Shown: positions 1-8,813 of the stretch, piece after piece
Layout of the letters: every line of letters starts with the position of its first letter
Numbering within the stretch: position 1 is the first letter of the stretch
Assembly: GCF_000143415.4 (NCBI RefSeq)
Contig: NW_003314340.1
Span: forward strand, 62,001-126,000
Length of the DNA: 64,000 bases
Direction: 5' to 3'
Source: Selaginella moellendorffii
Lineage: Eukaryota > Streptophyta > Lycopodiopsida > Selaginellales > Selaginellaceae
Made by a program: the position numbers and the translations under genes
The notes under the pieces: model-generated
The model's input: only the letters and a program-made list of their open reading frames with translations
Told to the model about the DNA's origin: nothing
The model's database searches: none

Positions 1-230
1 GCGGATGCCGTCAAAGACGCCGCGAGCGTTTTGGAGGCTGCCGCATTTGCCATACATCTGGACGAGCAAGTTGGAGAGGAAAGTGTCGAATTCGAGACTC
101 TTGTGCAAGTGGAGGAGCTGTGCGTGGAGCTGCGTCGCTCGAGAAAGGCTTGTGCATGACTTGATGCGCTCGACCCACTGGCCAACGCCCAGTTTCTCGT
201 GTATGCTTCTCATGGCTTTTCTTGGCAGCG
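1..230 (-). pseudogene. PPR gene fragment (left edge)
   Basis: The minus strand encodes a typical PPR helix pair (QMYGKCGSLQNA near position 50), but no long frame continues and the piece is cut by the window edge. It closely matches 2310-2560 in the same orientation, so it is one half of a local direct duplication. Its sequence turns abruptly near 230-260 into a PPR 3' end of opposite orientation. It is most likely a decayed fragment of a PLS-class PPR gene; an intact gene to the left of the window cannot be excluded. Confidence 0.6.
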
Positions 231-261
231 GCCTGGAAAATGAGAAAACCAAGTTAAGTCT

Positions 262-345
262 CGTGGCGGGTGCCGCACAGGGTGCATGGGGAATGTAGGG
301 AGAAGGACGTGATGCTCACAAACTTGTTGTCAACTTTCATCATAT
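262..345 (+). pseudogene. PPR 3'-end fragment
   Basis: On the plus strand this reads as a PPR C-terminal tail (HRVHGECREK, then VMLTNL). The same tail ends the PPR gene at 18368-20008, where it lies on the minus strand. It abuts, tail to tail, the 3' end of the F-box pseudogene at 345-1393, exactly as the PPR gene abuts an F-box remnant near 18.3 kb. No upstream PPR body is joined to it here, so it is a duplicated scrap. Confidence 0.55.
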
Positions 346-1393
346 ATATTGATTGATCTATGAGAAATTTAGACAAGCTGGACATGGACAAGATTAGTGT
401 ATTTTTTTGTATCTTCTTTAACCTCCACACTCCATGACTCCATTCAATAAGTTTATACCACTATTTGTCCTTTTGTCATTCCAAAGTCCCCAATCTTCTT
501 GATCATCAGTTCCAGTCAAGCATGCAATCTCCTTGGCATTGCTCCCCACCACTTCGCAGGCCCAGTATTATACTGGAGAACTAAGTAACCATTCTGCCAC
601 TTCTCAAGCTTGAATACTCCGAATGGCGGCGAGACAAGCTTGATTTCTCCAATTGCACGCTAACCTTTAGCAACTGTGATGCTAATCGCTCCTCGTCTGA
701 TCGAAGAGCCTTCAACCCATACCATTCACCCCCGCGAGAAATTACAGTACTCCGCCGAGCATCGATCCATTCGCGCTACATCAACACAGAGTTCCAAGCT
801 CCGATATGGACCATAGGCACAACAAGCTTGTATCGTCTTGCATTCTTGTCACTCACCATGGCCATTCCAAAGGAATATTTTGGTAAGATTCAAAATTGGG
901 TAGTGCCTTTGAACAGAAAAGATCACACACAAATACTGTCCATATAGTAGTGAAGTCCTTCCAACTCGCAAAGAAGAAGAAGGCAAGGTTGCTCTCAAGA
1001 TCGTAGGCCATAGAGCCTTTATAGTAAAGAGGAGTATAACTCTCCTCCTGGACAGTTTGCCAGTGCTGCCGAGGAAAGCTCGATCAAAGACGACGAGGAA
1101 ATGGATGATGAGGACGAGGACTGGATGTCCTGGAAGATTGGCGAGGATGTTTTGGAGATACTCATCAAGTTCCTGTGGCTCCATCCAGGCCATTGTCTCT
1201 TACAATTGGCCGATCTCTTTGAAGAGCATGCTCCTTGTGCTGCACTTTCGAAAGCTTTGCTTGGCATCCTGAGGCCTGGAGCAATGCGAGCTTTTGTGGA
1301 CACAAATCCATCAAAAAGTCCAATGGTATTTCCTTCCATGACAACTTCCCACCATTGCGACTTTGTAGAACAAGATCAAGCTTGAGATTAGTT
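345..1393 (-). pseudogene. F-box gene pseudogene (copy A)
   Basis: Reverse-complement similarity to the intact F-box gene at 13711-14772 runs over almost the whole body: LKLDLVL near 1380, GKLSWKEIPLDFLMDL near 1330, and the C-terminal region down to about 350. Frameshifts and stops break the frame, so no long minus-strand ORF spans it. The N-terminal F-box part is not upstream where it belongs but lies inverted at 1418-1500. It is a dead, rearranged member of a small local family with copies at 13.7 kb and 16.5-18.3 kb. Confidence 0.7.
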
Positions 1394-1417
1394 GGGATTG
1401 GACTTGCCAAAAGCATG

Positions 1418-1500
1418 AGCTTCTTAGAATTTCGCCTCGGGGATATCTTAGAGATGGTTCCAGTGGAGGACTTGGTTGTTAGTGTAAGGCCCTTCACACA
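1418..1500 (+). pseudogene. Inverted N-terminal piece of F-box pseudogene A
   Basis: The plus strand encodes GDILEMVPVEDLVVSV, matching the start of the F-box domain of the gene at 13711 (RDILEMVPVEVLTGSV). The remainder of the same pseudogene is on the other strand immediately to the left. Head and body therefore face each other, which implies a small internal inversion after duplication. Confidence 0.6.
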
Positions 1501-1799
1501 TCCCTTTAGCATACTTCTCCCAAGCATATTCTCTAGAAGCAATAATGGTTATGCCTAGTCTTTGAAATCGCTTCCATGGTTCTTGCCATTTTCCAGGGCA
1601 CTCTATGTCACTGGTGCCATGCAGCGGATAGCAGACCTAAGCCAGAATCTAGCGAGCTGCTAGATAGAAAACACTTCTTGATTGCTTAGACCCTAAACCT
1701 ACGATTATAGTGACCAACCTAGATTTCTCCAAGGAGGTTACGTTGCAAGCATAGACATGTCGTTCCAGCACACGACATAGTCATTGTAGATGACTGCTC

Positions 1800-2560
1800 C
1801 GCTGGTAGGGTCAGCCGCCGAGGATCGTCGTGCATGACACGGAGTTTCGCTCGTGGCAAAGAGCTACAAGGCCAAATCAAGATGCCCTCATTGGGCATAT
1901 GCTGCTGCATGGAATCTCGTCAAAACGTGCGACGGTATTCCACTCGGGAATCAAACCAAAAAAACTCCTTGAATTCTTGAAGATGCCCAAGGGTGGCAAC
2001 AGTCGCCAGCATGGCGCTCCAGGAAGTTAAGTCCCTCGCGGGCATACCATCAAAGACATCCTTCGCTTCCTCAAAACGGCGCATTCCAGGAGCCCAAGTG
2101 GCATTCCATCAAATACCTCCTCAATGCCCACTGTGGGCATTCCACGACACTGGATCCCTTTCCTCCAAATCCATGCCATCAAAAACAGCCCTCGCTTCTC
2201 GCCGTCATGTTCCATGACACCGAGGCTTTGCACGGGACCGCCTGGCCTCCTCCAATTCCCCGTTCTGGGCATGCACCGATAGCAGCAAGTTCCACGAGAA
2301 GATCTGGATGGTGTCAAAGACGCTGCGAGCGTTTTGGAGGCTGCCGCATTTGCCATACATCTGCTTGGAGAGGTAAGTGTTGAATTCGAGGCTCTTGTGC
2401 GACTGTGCGTGGAGCTGCGCCGCTCGAGAGAGGCTTGTGCATGACTTGATGCGCACGACCCACTGGCCAACGTTCCCATCGCCCAGATTCTCGAAGATCA
2501 TGTAGGCTTCTCATTTGACGATCTTGCCAGACAAGCTTTTCTCGTGGCAATGGCCTGGAA
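1800..2560 (-). pseudogene. PPR pseudogene
   Basis: The minus strand at 2205-2501 reads as a PPR N-terminal region (KSCTSLSRAAQLHAQS, then MYGKCGSLQNARSVFD, then SWNLLLSVHAQNGELEEA), then stops. Further PPR-like pieces occur toward 1800 in other frames (an AYAQ-type motif near 1890; helix starts near 2050 and 2170). Only about three repeats are discernible and none are in one frame. The right part duplicates 1-262. It is a decayed PLS-class PPR gene. Confidence 0.6.
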
Positions 2561-2599
2561 AAATCGTCACGAGAAAACGAAGTTAGAGTCATAGCGAAT

Positions 2600-3529
2600 T
2601 TATTCGCGAGCGACTAGGCTACCAACTTAAAACTTTACTCGAAGTTTCACCTCGTCGTTTCGTGGAAGTCATTGTTCTTCGAGGATCATGCTGACGTTCT
2701 AGCGTTGCCAAAACAATGATGCCGTTTGCGTGCTGCAGTGCCCAACATTATCTTCACACACCTTTGTGGATCATTCATGCTCGCCAGATCGATGCACTGA
2801 CCACTGTTTTCTGGAATAAACAAATGCAAGCTGGTCAGAGAAAACATCTATTGGGGACAAAGATACCTCGAGCGTTCAAATCCAATGCCCTCCGAATTGT
2901 ATCCGCCACTGGCATCGTCCCAGGCCCTCATCGGCTCAGCGGTCCAGCGGCTGGAACAAATCCAAGGTGTGACGCCACGAAGGGTGCCCCGCTAGCACGA
3001 GGCTATTAATGCCGTCCTTCTCACCAAGCCACATACTTGTACGTCTTAAACTCTCTCCACTACAAAAGGCGAGACTGTCCGAAGAATTCGGAGCCCGCTG
3101 AATGGAGAATCCACTAGCGCTTGCAAAGAGTTCCTGGCTGTTTAGTGTGCTCGTGGAGCGCGTGATGGCTATGCTGCTCGCTACTGATCGTTGCCTCGAG
3201 CTGTTTGCAGATGGATATGAGAGTCTAGAGAACTGGGGGTCGTGCGGGATGGTAGGCGCTCCCTCGGCATTGGAAAGAGTAGCGGAGATCGGACTGGTCC
3301 AAGACTAGTTTGTGCATTCAGCACTGATCTGCAAAGAAGAAAAAAGGATCAGTATATTTAGATCTATGTAGATCTATCTACCTTGTCAATAGTAGAGTGT
3401 TCGAGTCCGATGGAATCGAAGGTTTTTGTTTGCTCCTATTCCCGACGACCACAGCCACCAATCCACTTGCACGCTCAGGACCTGGAAATTTTCAATGTCA
3501 CGAACAGTTTGGTATGATATCCAATCGAC
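2600..3529. other. Intergenic, no gene seen
   Basis: Only short frames of plain composition occur. I see no recognisable domain, repeat or RNA gene. The right end is the 3' flank of the queuosine-salvage gene. Confidence 0.5.
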
Positions 3530-4747
3530 TCATACCTCTTTCCCAGCCTTCGATCTTAGTTTCTCGCGGAGCATCTCCACTGCTGCGATTGTACAAGCAC
3601 GAATTTCAATCTCTTCCTCCGTGCCGGACGACAGCTCCTCGAGATTGTCTACTATTCGAGCAAGTTTCGGGCTGTAGTTGAGGATTCCCCACTGCCGAAG
3701 AACAGCAGGAACAATGTAGTCCGCAAACATCGTTATAGCAGCAATGTCCGCGAATGCTCCCAAGCCTTGGCCCTTGAAAGCTCCCCAAAGATCAGCAACA
3801 AATATCTGAGCTCTCTTGTAAAGGAAGACTTGATGCCCCTTGTACACGGAATGGTCCCTGAAGCCTGGACGTGTACAAGGATCAAAAGAACAGCTCATAC
3901 ATATCCAAGAACAACTGATTACCAGGAAAATGCATAGCAACCAGTTCCACAAGAGCGACAGCCGAGCCGCGTGCAGCAAGGATTAAGTTTACTGCTTGTC
4001 CATCGAAGCTTCTCTCTAGTTCAGTCCCCACCTAGAAAAAACAAAAGAGAGAAAAAAAAATTAGTGTGCGTGTCAGTGCACAAATTGAATCTAACCTCTG
4101 CTAATAAACGGGCACGTTCGTCCTGTAGAGGAAGTGGGCGTGGCCATTCAAGTAATTCACGCAACTGAATGCCTGCGTTTGACACACGCAGCTAACTAAT
4201 CAGCAAAAAAACTTGACCGCAAAAGCTAAAAAACAAGCGCTTACCTGTGAAAGACTTGAGACTCTTAGCATCGAAAATGCTGTTATCTCTTTGCAAAGCG
4301 CGCTTGAGCCCCGCCGCCAAGTGATCGTAGTGAAGGTCGCCATCTACAAAAAACGACAGTGTCAAGCAACAAAAGAACAACAAAAGAACAACAAAAGAAA
4401 GGAATGATCAAACCTGGCCAAAAGCAGAAGTTGAGAGTGTCAAGGACCAACAAGTACTGTGCCGTGAGAGGACCACCATCGAAGTAATGGATGCCTTCGA
4501 AGTCCCATGAAACCGCTGGGAGATCTCCGTGCAGACCATCCACCACCTTTGCAATGCCTGCACAATCACCACGGAAGATCATCCAAAAGAAGGAAAGAAA
4601 GAAAGAAAAAGTTCTGGATGAAAAATTCTCACCGGCGGGATCGATGGAAACATGAGACGCGTGATCGGCTACCCATTCCGTCGAGGATCGAACAGCCAAG
4701 GAGGAGAATGGCGCTGCCACGGCATTGCGCTCTCCGTGATCCGCCAT
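3530..4747 (-). CDS. QNG1: Queuosine 5'-phosphate N-glycosylase/hydrolase (queuosine salvage)
   Basis: Six exons: 4747-4633, 4557-4414, 4343-4245, 4172-4096, 4031-3923 and 3864-3530. They join to 292 residues with consistent phase. The product matches the Q-salvage (DUF2419/C9orf64) family along its length: RSSTEWVADHASHVSID at the N-terminus, HYFDGGPLTAQYLLVLDTLNFCFWPDGD, YDHLAAGLKRAL, SFTG, GFRDHSVYKGHQVFLYKRAQ, IFVADLWGAFKGQGLGAF and EEEIEIRACTIAAVEML. Family members release queuine from queuosine monophosphate so that eukaryotes, which cannot make it, can reuse it for tRNA wobble modification. It is slightly shorter than animal members (about 340 residues), mainly at the N-terminus. The start is the first ATG, just after an AGGGTTT box at about 4752. 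Naming rests on strong motif similarity; activity is inferred. Confidence 0.9.
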
Positions 4748-4887
4748 AGCCTTAGGGTTTAAGCGGCACTAGGCATTAACCAAAAAAAAATGGCCCTGTA
4801 CACTCAAGAAAGAGAGAGAGGAAGAACCGAGATTTCTACTCTAGGAAGAAAGAAACGAGGGATCGAGCGAGAGAATCACGCTGTCTC

Positions 4888-5201
4888 TCAGCTCCTGGTG
4901 CCGCCGATGATCTTCTTGATGGAATGCAGCAGCTTCGTCCAGAAGGACACTTCCGGCTCCTCTTCGCCGGGCTCTTCCGCGATCTCGATGCCCGACTCGA
5001 TGTCGACGTTGCCGCCGCGCGGTGGCGATCTGCGAGAACACGCACGAAAAACGCCTCAAGCATCGATATTTCGGAGGAAACAAGCGCAAGAACGAGGATT
5101 CTCGCCGCCGATCGATCGCAGCGCAAGCAAGAAGGCGCCTACCTGTGCTGCCATGGCGCCGGCGGGATTGCGCCTCGGACGCGTTCCATCGCTTGGCGCA
5201 T
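4888..5201 (-). CDS. Small conserved-looking protein, 66 aa, function unknown
   Basis: Two exons, 5201-5143 and 5029-4888, separated by a 113-nt GT-AG intron, give a 66-residue frame starting MRQAMERVRGAIPPAPW and ending FWTKLLHSIKKIIGGTRS. The middle is acidic (DIESGIEIAEEPGEEEPE), and the C-terminus could form a short amphipathic helix. An alternative ATG at 5154 would give a basic frame of no plausible composition; only the 5201 start keeps the acidic frame open across the splice. I do not recognise the family. Its position between two conserved genes and its composition support a real gene, but transcript evidence is needed. Confidence 0.5.
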
Positions 5202-5424
5202 TTGAGCGAGAGACCGAGACGAAGAACAAAGGAAATGCGCGGCAAAACCCTCAAACGCATGGCAAAATATTTCACCTTTTATTCAAGTGTAGGTCTCAGA
5301 GATGGAAGATAGAAATTTGGAGATAACGCTCATGATCATAGAGCATTTCTATAGATACCTTTGTTCGTGCCACTTCTTCTTAGTTCTCCCTTGAGAGAGT
5401 TCTTCTTTGGAGCCCGGATGATGA

Positions 5425-6550
5425 TCAAATCTCTAGCAAGCTCGCCGATTCATCGTCACTGCCATCGCTGCCACTGCTGCTTCCGCTTCCACCCTCGGAG
5501 CTGCTGCTGCTTCCACTCTCGCTGGAGCTTGCCTTGGACTCTGGATGATCCGGCACAGCAGGATGGCTCTCGATCGAGAGCGGCGGCGGCTTGGAGTTGA
5601 GCTGCCCGTCCTCGTCCTCGCTCACATCCACGTCCTCGAGCTCGTAGTCACTCTCGTGCTCCGCCATGCCCTCCTCCATGTTGTTGCTCACGTCGATGTG
5701 CTCGACGTTGTTGGCTAGAACACCACCGCTCGGCTTGAGCTTCTTCGCGTCCGCGGCAGCATCGTCTTCCATGTCCACCGGCGAGAACTCATCCGCGTGT
5801 GATCGCTTCGGCGGAGGAGATGGCGCTGCGGCTTTCGATTTTCCTTTGCTCCCAGCAGCTTTCTTCTCGTTTTTCTTGTTGCTCGCTGCGGCCTCGGGCT
5901 GGCCACCAATGACAATCTCTTCGATGTGTTCCTGGAAGAAAAACCAAGAGCACGAAACTAAGAACAAGCCCAAGAGCATAGAAGCAAGGAAGAAAGTTCG
6001 AGGATCACATACCCGAGGGCCTCTATAGACGTTGGCATCGTCTCCGGCGCTAGCACTGCTCGTTCCATTCAGATGCAAAGGCGATCGATTTTCCGGAGCT
6101 GCGAGAGCCGAGGAGGAGGAGGCCGCAGACTCGCCAGGCAACCGGAGATGCCTGAGGCTCTTCACTGCCCTGTGGAGCCTTTCTAATCTGAAAGTCCTTC
6201 CATCAAAGAACAAGATAGCATCGGAGTCTTTGCAGTCCTCGCTAATACCTTGAAACGCGACCTTGGGCTTCCCTGGCTGATTGTTTGAGAGCTCCACAGT
6301 CACCTCGGCGCCCTTGTCTTTGTGGAGCGACCCTGGCCGGCTCGTATCGATCGAAGCAGGCTTGAATTCATCTAAGCGCCACAGGCAAAGAAAGAAATCT
6401 CAGCTGGAAATATCGATCGAGATCGAGATCGCACTTACAGCGCAGGAAGTAGAAGCGCTTGGACGGATCCTTGAGACTGGATCCGAGCTGTAGAGGATAC
6501 CAGTGCTCCGCCTGGGGCGCCGTGGAGGGCTCCTTGGGGCGCGCAGCCAT
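5425..6550 (-). CDS. EAF: ELL-associated factor (EAF) family transcription elongation protein
   Basis: Three exons, 6550-6439, 6371-6013 and 5931-5425, give 325 residues. Residues about 15-120 match the EAF N-terminal domain: HWYPLQLGSSLKDPSKRFYF, EFKPASIDTSRPGSL, EVTVELSNNQPGKPKVAFQG and FRLERLHRAVKSLRHLR. The C-terminal half is low-complexity, with acidic stretches and a Ser/Gly/Glu tail, as in animal EAFs, where it serves transactivation. EAF binds ELL in elongation complexes with RNA polymerase II. The second intron (6012-5932) is 81 nt with no stop, so a naive ORF reads through it and gains a false hydrophobic segment; the GTATGT donor and TTCTTCCAG acceptor argue for removal. The gene is head-to-head with 6629-7195, with starts 79 bp apart, suggesting a shared promoter. 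Confidence 0.85.
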
Positions 6551-6628
6551 AGCTCGCTCAAGAACCCTAATTTCGTGGGCTTTGGCCAAGAGACCTAATC
6601 TCGAAACGCCAGGGATTTTGGAGCGAGG

Positions 6629-7195
6629 ATGGAGGGCAAGATCGATGCCGATGGCTGCACCTATACCAGGATTCGCCGCAAGACTTGCAATACCGTGGAG
6701 GATCCAGAGACGAGGAAGCCGATCTTGAGGTGTGAGAGGCTCGAGCAGCTCCTCCGCCACTGCCCTGGGAGGTAATCTCTATTTCTTTCTTCCAATTTCG
6801 ATCATCATCGATCTAGGAAGCCCGAGGTCGTGGAGTCCAAGAGAGAGGAGACAGAGGAGGACGTTCCAAGCGAGGAGGAGGGCGATCACCAGCACAGCCT
6901 TGGCTCTAGCAGCGGCAATCCATTGTCACGATTCTCCGAGGCGCTGGAGGAGCATCTATCGGGCGAGATCGAGGGATTCATGCGCGCGGCGGAAGAGATG
7001 GCAAACGAGCTGTTTGGGAACTTTGGGATCTTCAAGCACGGCGAGAGAGAGAGGGGCAGCGACGAGGAGAGATTCCACCGGAGAGCTCCATCGCCGCAGC
7101 CATTCGGGCGAGGAAGAAGGGGCGAGGAGATGGAAGGAGAAGAAAAAGAAGGGGAGGATTTCGCGGACTTTCGCAAGGGCTTTAAAGAAGTTTGA
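6629..7195 (+). CDS. Mal d 1-associated protein-like
   Basis: Exons 6629-6771 and 6817-7195 join in phase to 173 residues. The N-terminus has the conserved Cys-rich module of plant Mal d 1/Fra a 1-associated proteins: CTYTRIRRKTCNTVEDPE, then ILRCERLEQLLRHCPGR, then PEVVESKREETEEDV. The rest is charged, with an acidic central part and a Lys/Glu-rich tail. The biochemical role of the family is not established. The 45-nt intron lies right after the Cys module. Transcription diverges from the EAF gene, and the two 5' regions overlap or nearly so. Assignment is by motif only. Confidence 0.7.
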
Positions 7196-7242
7196 GCACA
7201 AAAATTAGGGTTCTTACTTTTAGGGTTCTTGAGAGTTTCTAG

Positions 7243-8377
7243 CTACTGCGCATTGAATCGGTTACACGATCGCCGGATCTCGCCCGCCCCGCCGGTCTTG
7301 ACGCCCAATCTGGAGAGCTTGTCCATGGATGCCGCGAAGGAAAAGAAGAACAGCGCTGGATCTCGAGCGAATAGCCTGACGATTTCCCTGGAGGGGAAGG
7401 AGGCGAGGAGGCTCTCGTCGGATGTGAGCAGCGATCTGCCGGCTTCCAGGTTCTTGAAGTAATGGTTGTCGAAGGTGAAAGGCGCGGCCTTGTCGAAGAA
7501 CTCGATGGCCGTCACAGGGGCTCCTGGCGGGCAGTCCTTCTTGAGTTCCTTCGCGAAGGACGGATCGAGAGAAGGGTCTGTGCCGTCCAGAGAGGTGTTG
7601 ACTCCATAGAGCCTCTGGCTGAATTGCGAGCAGTGGGAGACCCCGAGCGTGTGAGCGCCTGGAAAAAGAGAAGATCATCGAGGCTTTTCGAGCTAGCAGC
7701 TACATATCCATACCAGAGAGCGTGACGAGATCAAGTAAGTTGAGTCCTTTGCTGTGGAAGTTCTTGAGCAGCTCGTCCAGACCAGACCTTGGCGATGGGA
7801 TTTCTCTAAGCGCGCTATCCGCGCGTGACACTGTTCCATCCCTCCGTCCGAGCGCCAGATTCCAGCCCGGCCCTCCCGCCTGGAAGAGTTTATAAAGATC
7901 AAAACAAGGACACAGAAGCATGCTGGAAACTTGCCAGGATCAACATATCTCGAGTGACCATCGCAAGTATATCAGCACACGAGACCACACCCGGGCACTG
8001 GGCTTCCACGGCTTGCTTCGCGAGATCGATCGTATCAAACGCATCCTGGACTAAGTCCCGGTTTGCCACGGAGTCTCTCTCGACCGAGGACTGCGGAGTT
8101 TGGCCGATGAGGATCGATCCATCGCAGCCCTGCATTGTTTGTGGGATTGGCAAACGCGCTCTACCCGATCAACACAAACCTCTACGAAGCAGTCGTGGAA
8201 GAAAAGCCGAAGAACTTGTGCTGGGTGATTGGTCAGCTGCTGGAATCTCCTCAGTGAAACTTGCGCGACGATGGATGCGATGCCTGGGCAGCTCGAGTCG
8301 TAGAAACCGGGCCAGAATTGGTGGGAAGAGCTTGGAAAAATCACTGCGATTGCAATCAAAACAGCCAGAAATCTCAT
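7243..8377 (-). CDS. Class III peroxidase (secretory)
   Basis: Four exons, 8377-8180, 8129-7935, 7879-7714 and 7658-7243, give 324 residues, the usual length. Residues 1-18 are a signal peptide. Distal site motif [16 protein letters not shown] and proximal heme-ligand motif LSGAHTLG are intact; CPGVVSCADILA, GGPGWNLALGRRDG and the C-terminal GEIRRSCN are also present. The enzyme uses H2O2 to oxidise phenolics in the wall or vacuole. Intron positions follow the classic three-intron plant pattern. The second intron begins with GC (CTG|GCAAGT) rather than GT; only that junction keeps RDMLILAGGPGW in frame. The neighbouring PAL gene is on the same strand, 0.44 kb upstream. Confidence 0.92.
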
Positions 8378-8813
8378 CTTGGTTGGACTCCGCAGCTCAA
8401 GTTACTGTCATGCAATTTAGTTCATTATAATATAAGTGGGATTCTTGAGGTGGACTATTCTGATGAGTGGATCTTATTATTATCTAGCTTTAGCAGTTCT
8501 GGCAATGATTCTCAGGGTTTTGTACCACAAAGTTGCTCATCGAGTAGACAAAGTGAAATTATTGTTTGTAAAAATTGTTTGCTGGAAGTAATGTGAAATT
8601 TCTTCACACCCTTTTAAATTAATGCTAAATCTTAGAATATACTCTATGGACATTCCATATTGCGCTGGAAGTATCTTCTTATTAAAGGTTGAAAGAAAAA
8701 GAAACAGTGACAAAAACGTCTCTCTCTTTCTCTTCGCTCTCTTGCTTTTCCTCTTTCTTTTGCCTCCTGCACATAAAGATTTTGCTATGCAGTCCTTTAT
8801 TTGATTAACTCCC
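8378..8813. other. Intergenic between peroxidase and PAL
   Basis: This stretch is AT-rich with short pyrimidine runs near 8715-8770. It should hold the peroxidase promoter and the 3' flank of the PAL-like gene. A TATAATATAAG stretch lies near 8428-8438 (plus strand), about 60 bp from the peroxidase start. No other gene seen. Confidence 0.4.

Noticed and set aside
5932-6012. Hydrophobic segment in the EAF frame resembling a membrane helix
   Set aside because: It is an in-phase 81-nt intron with GTATGT donor and TTCCAG acceptor; homologues have no membrane segment.
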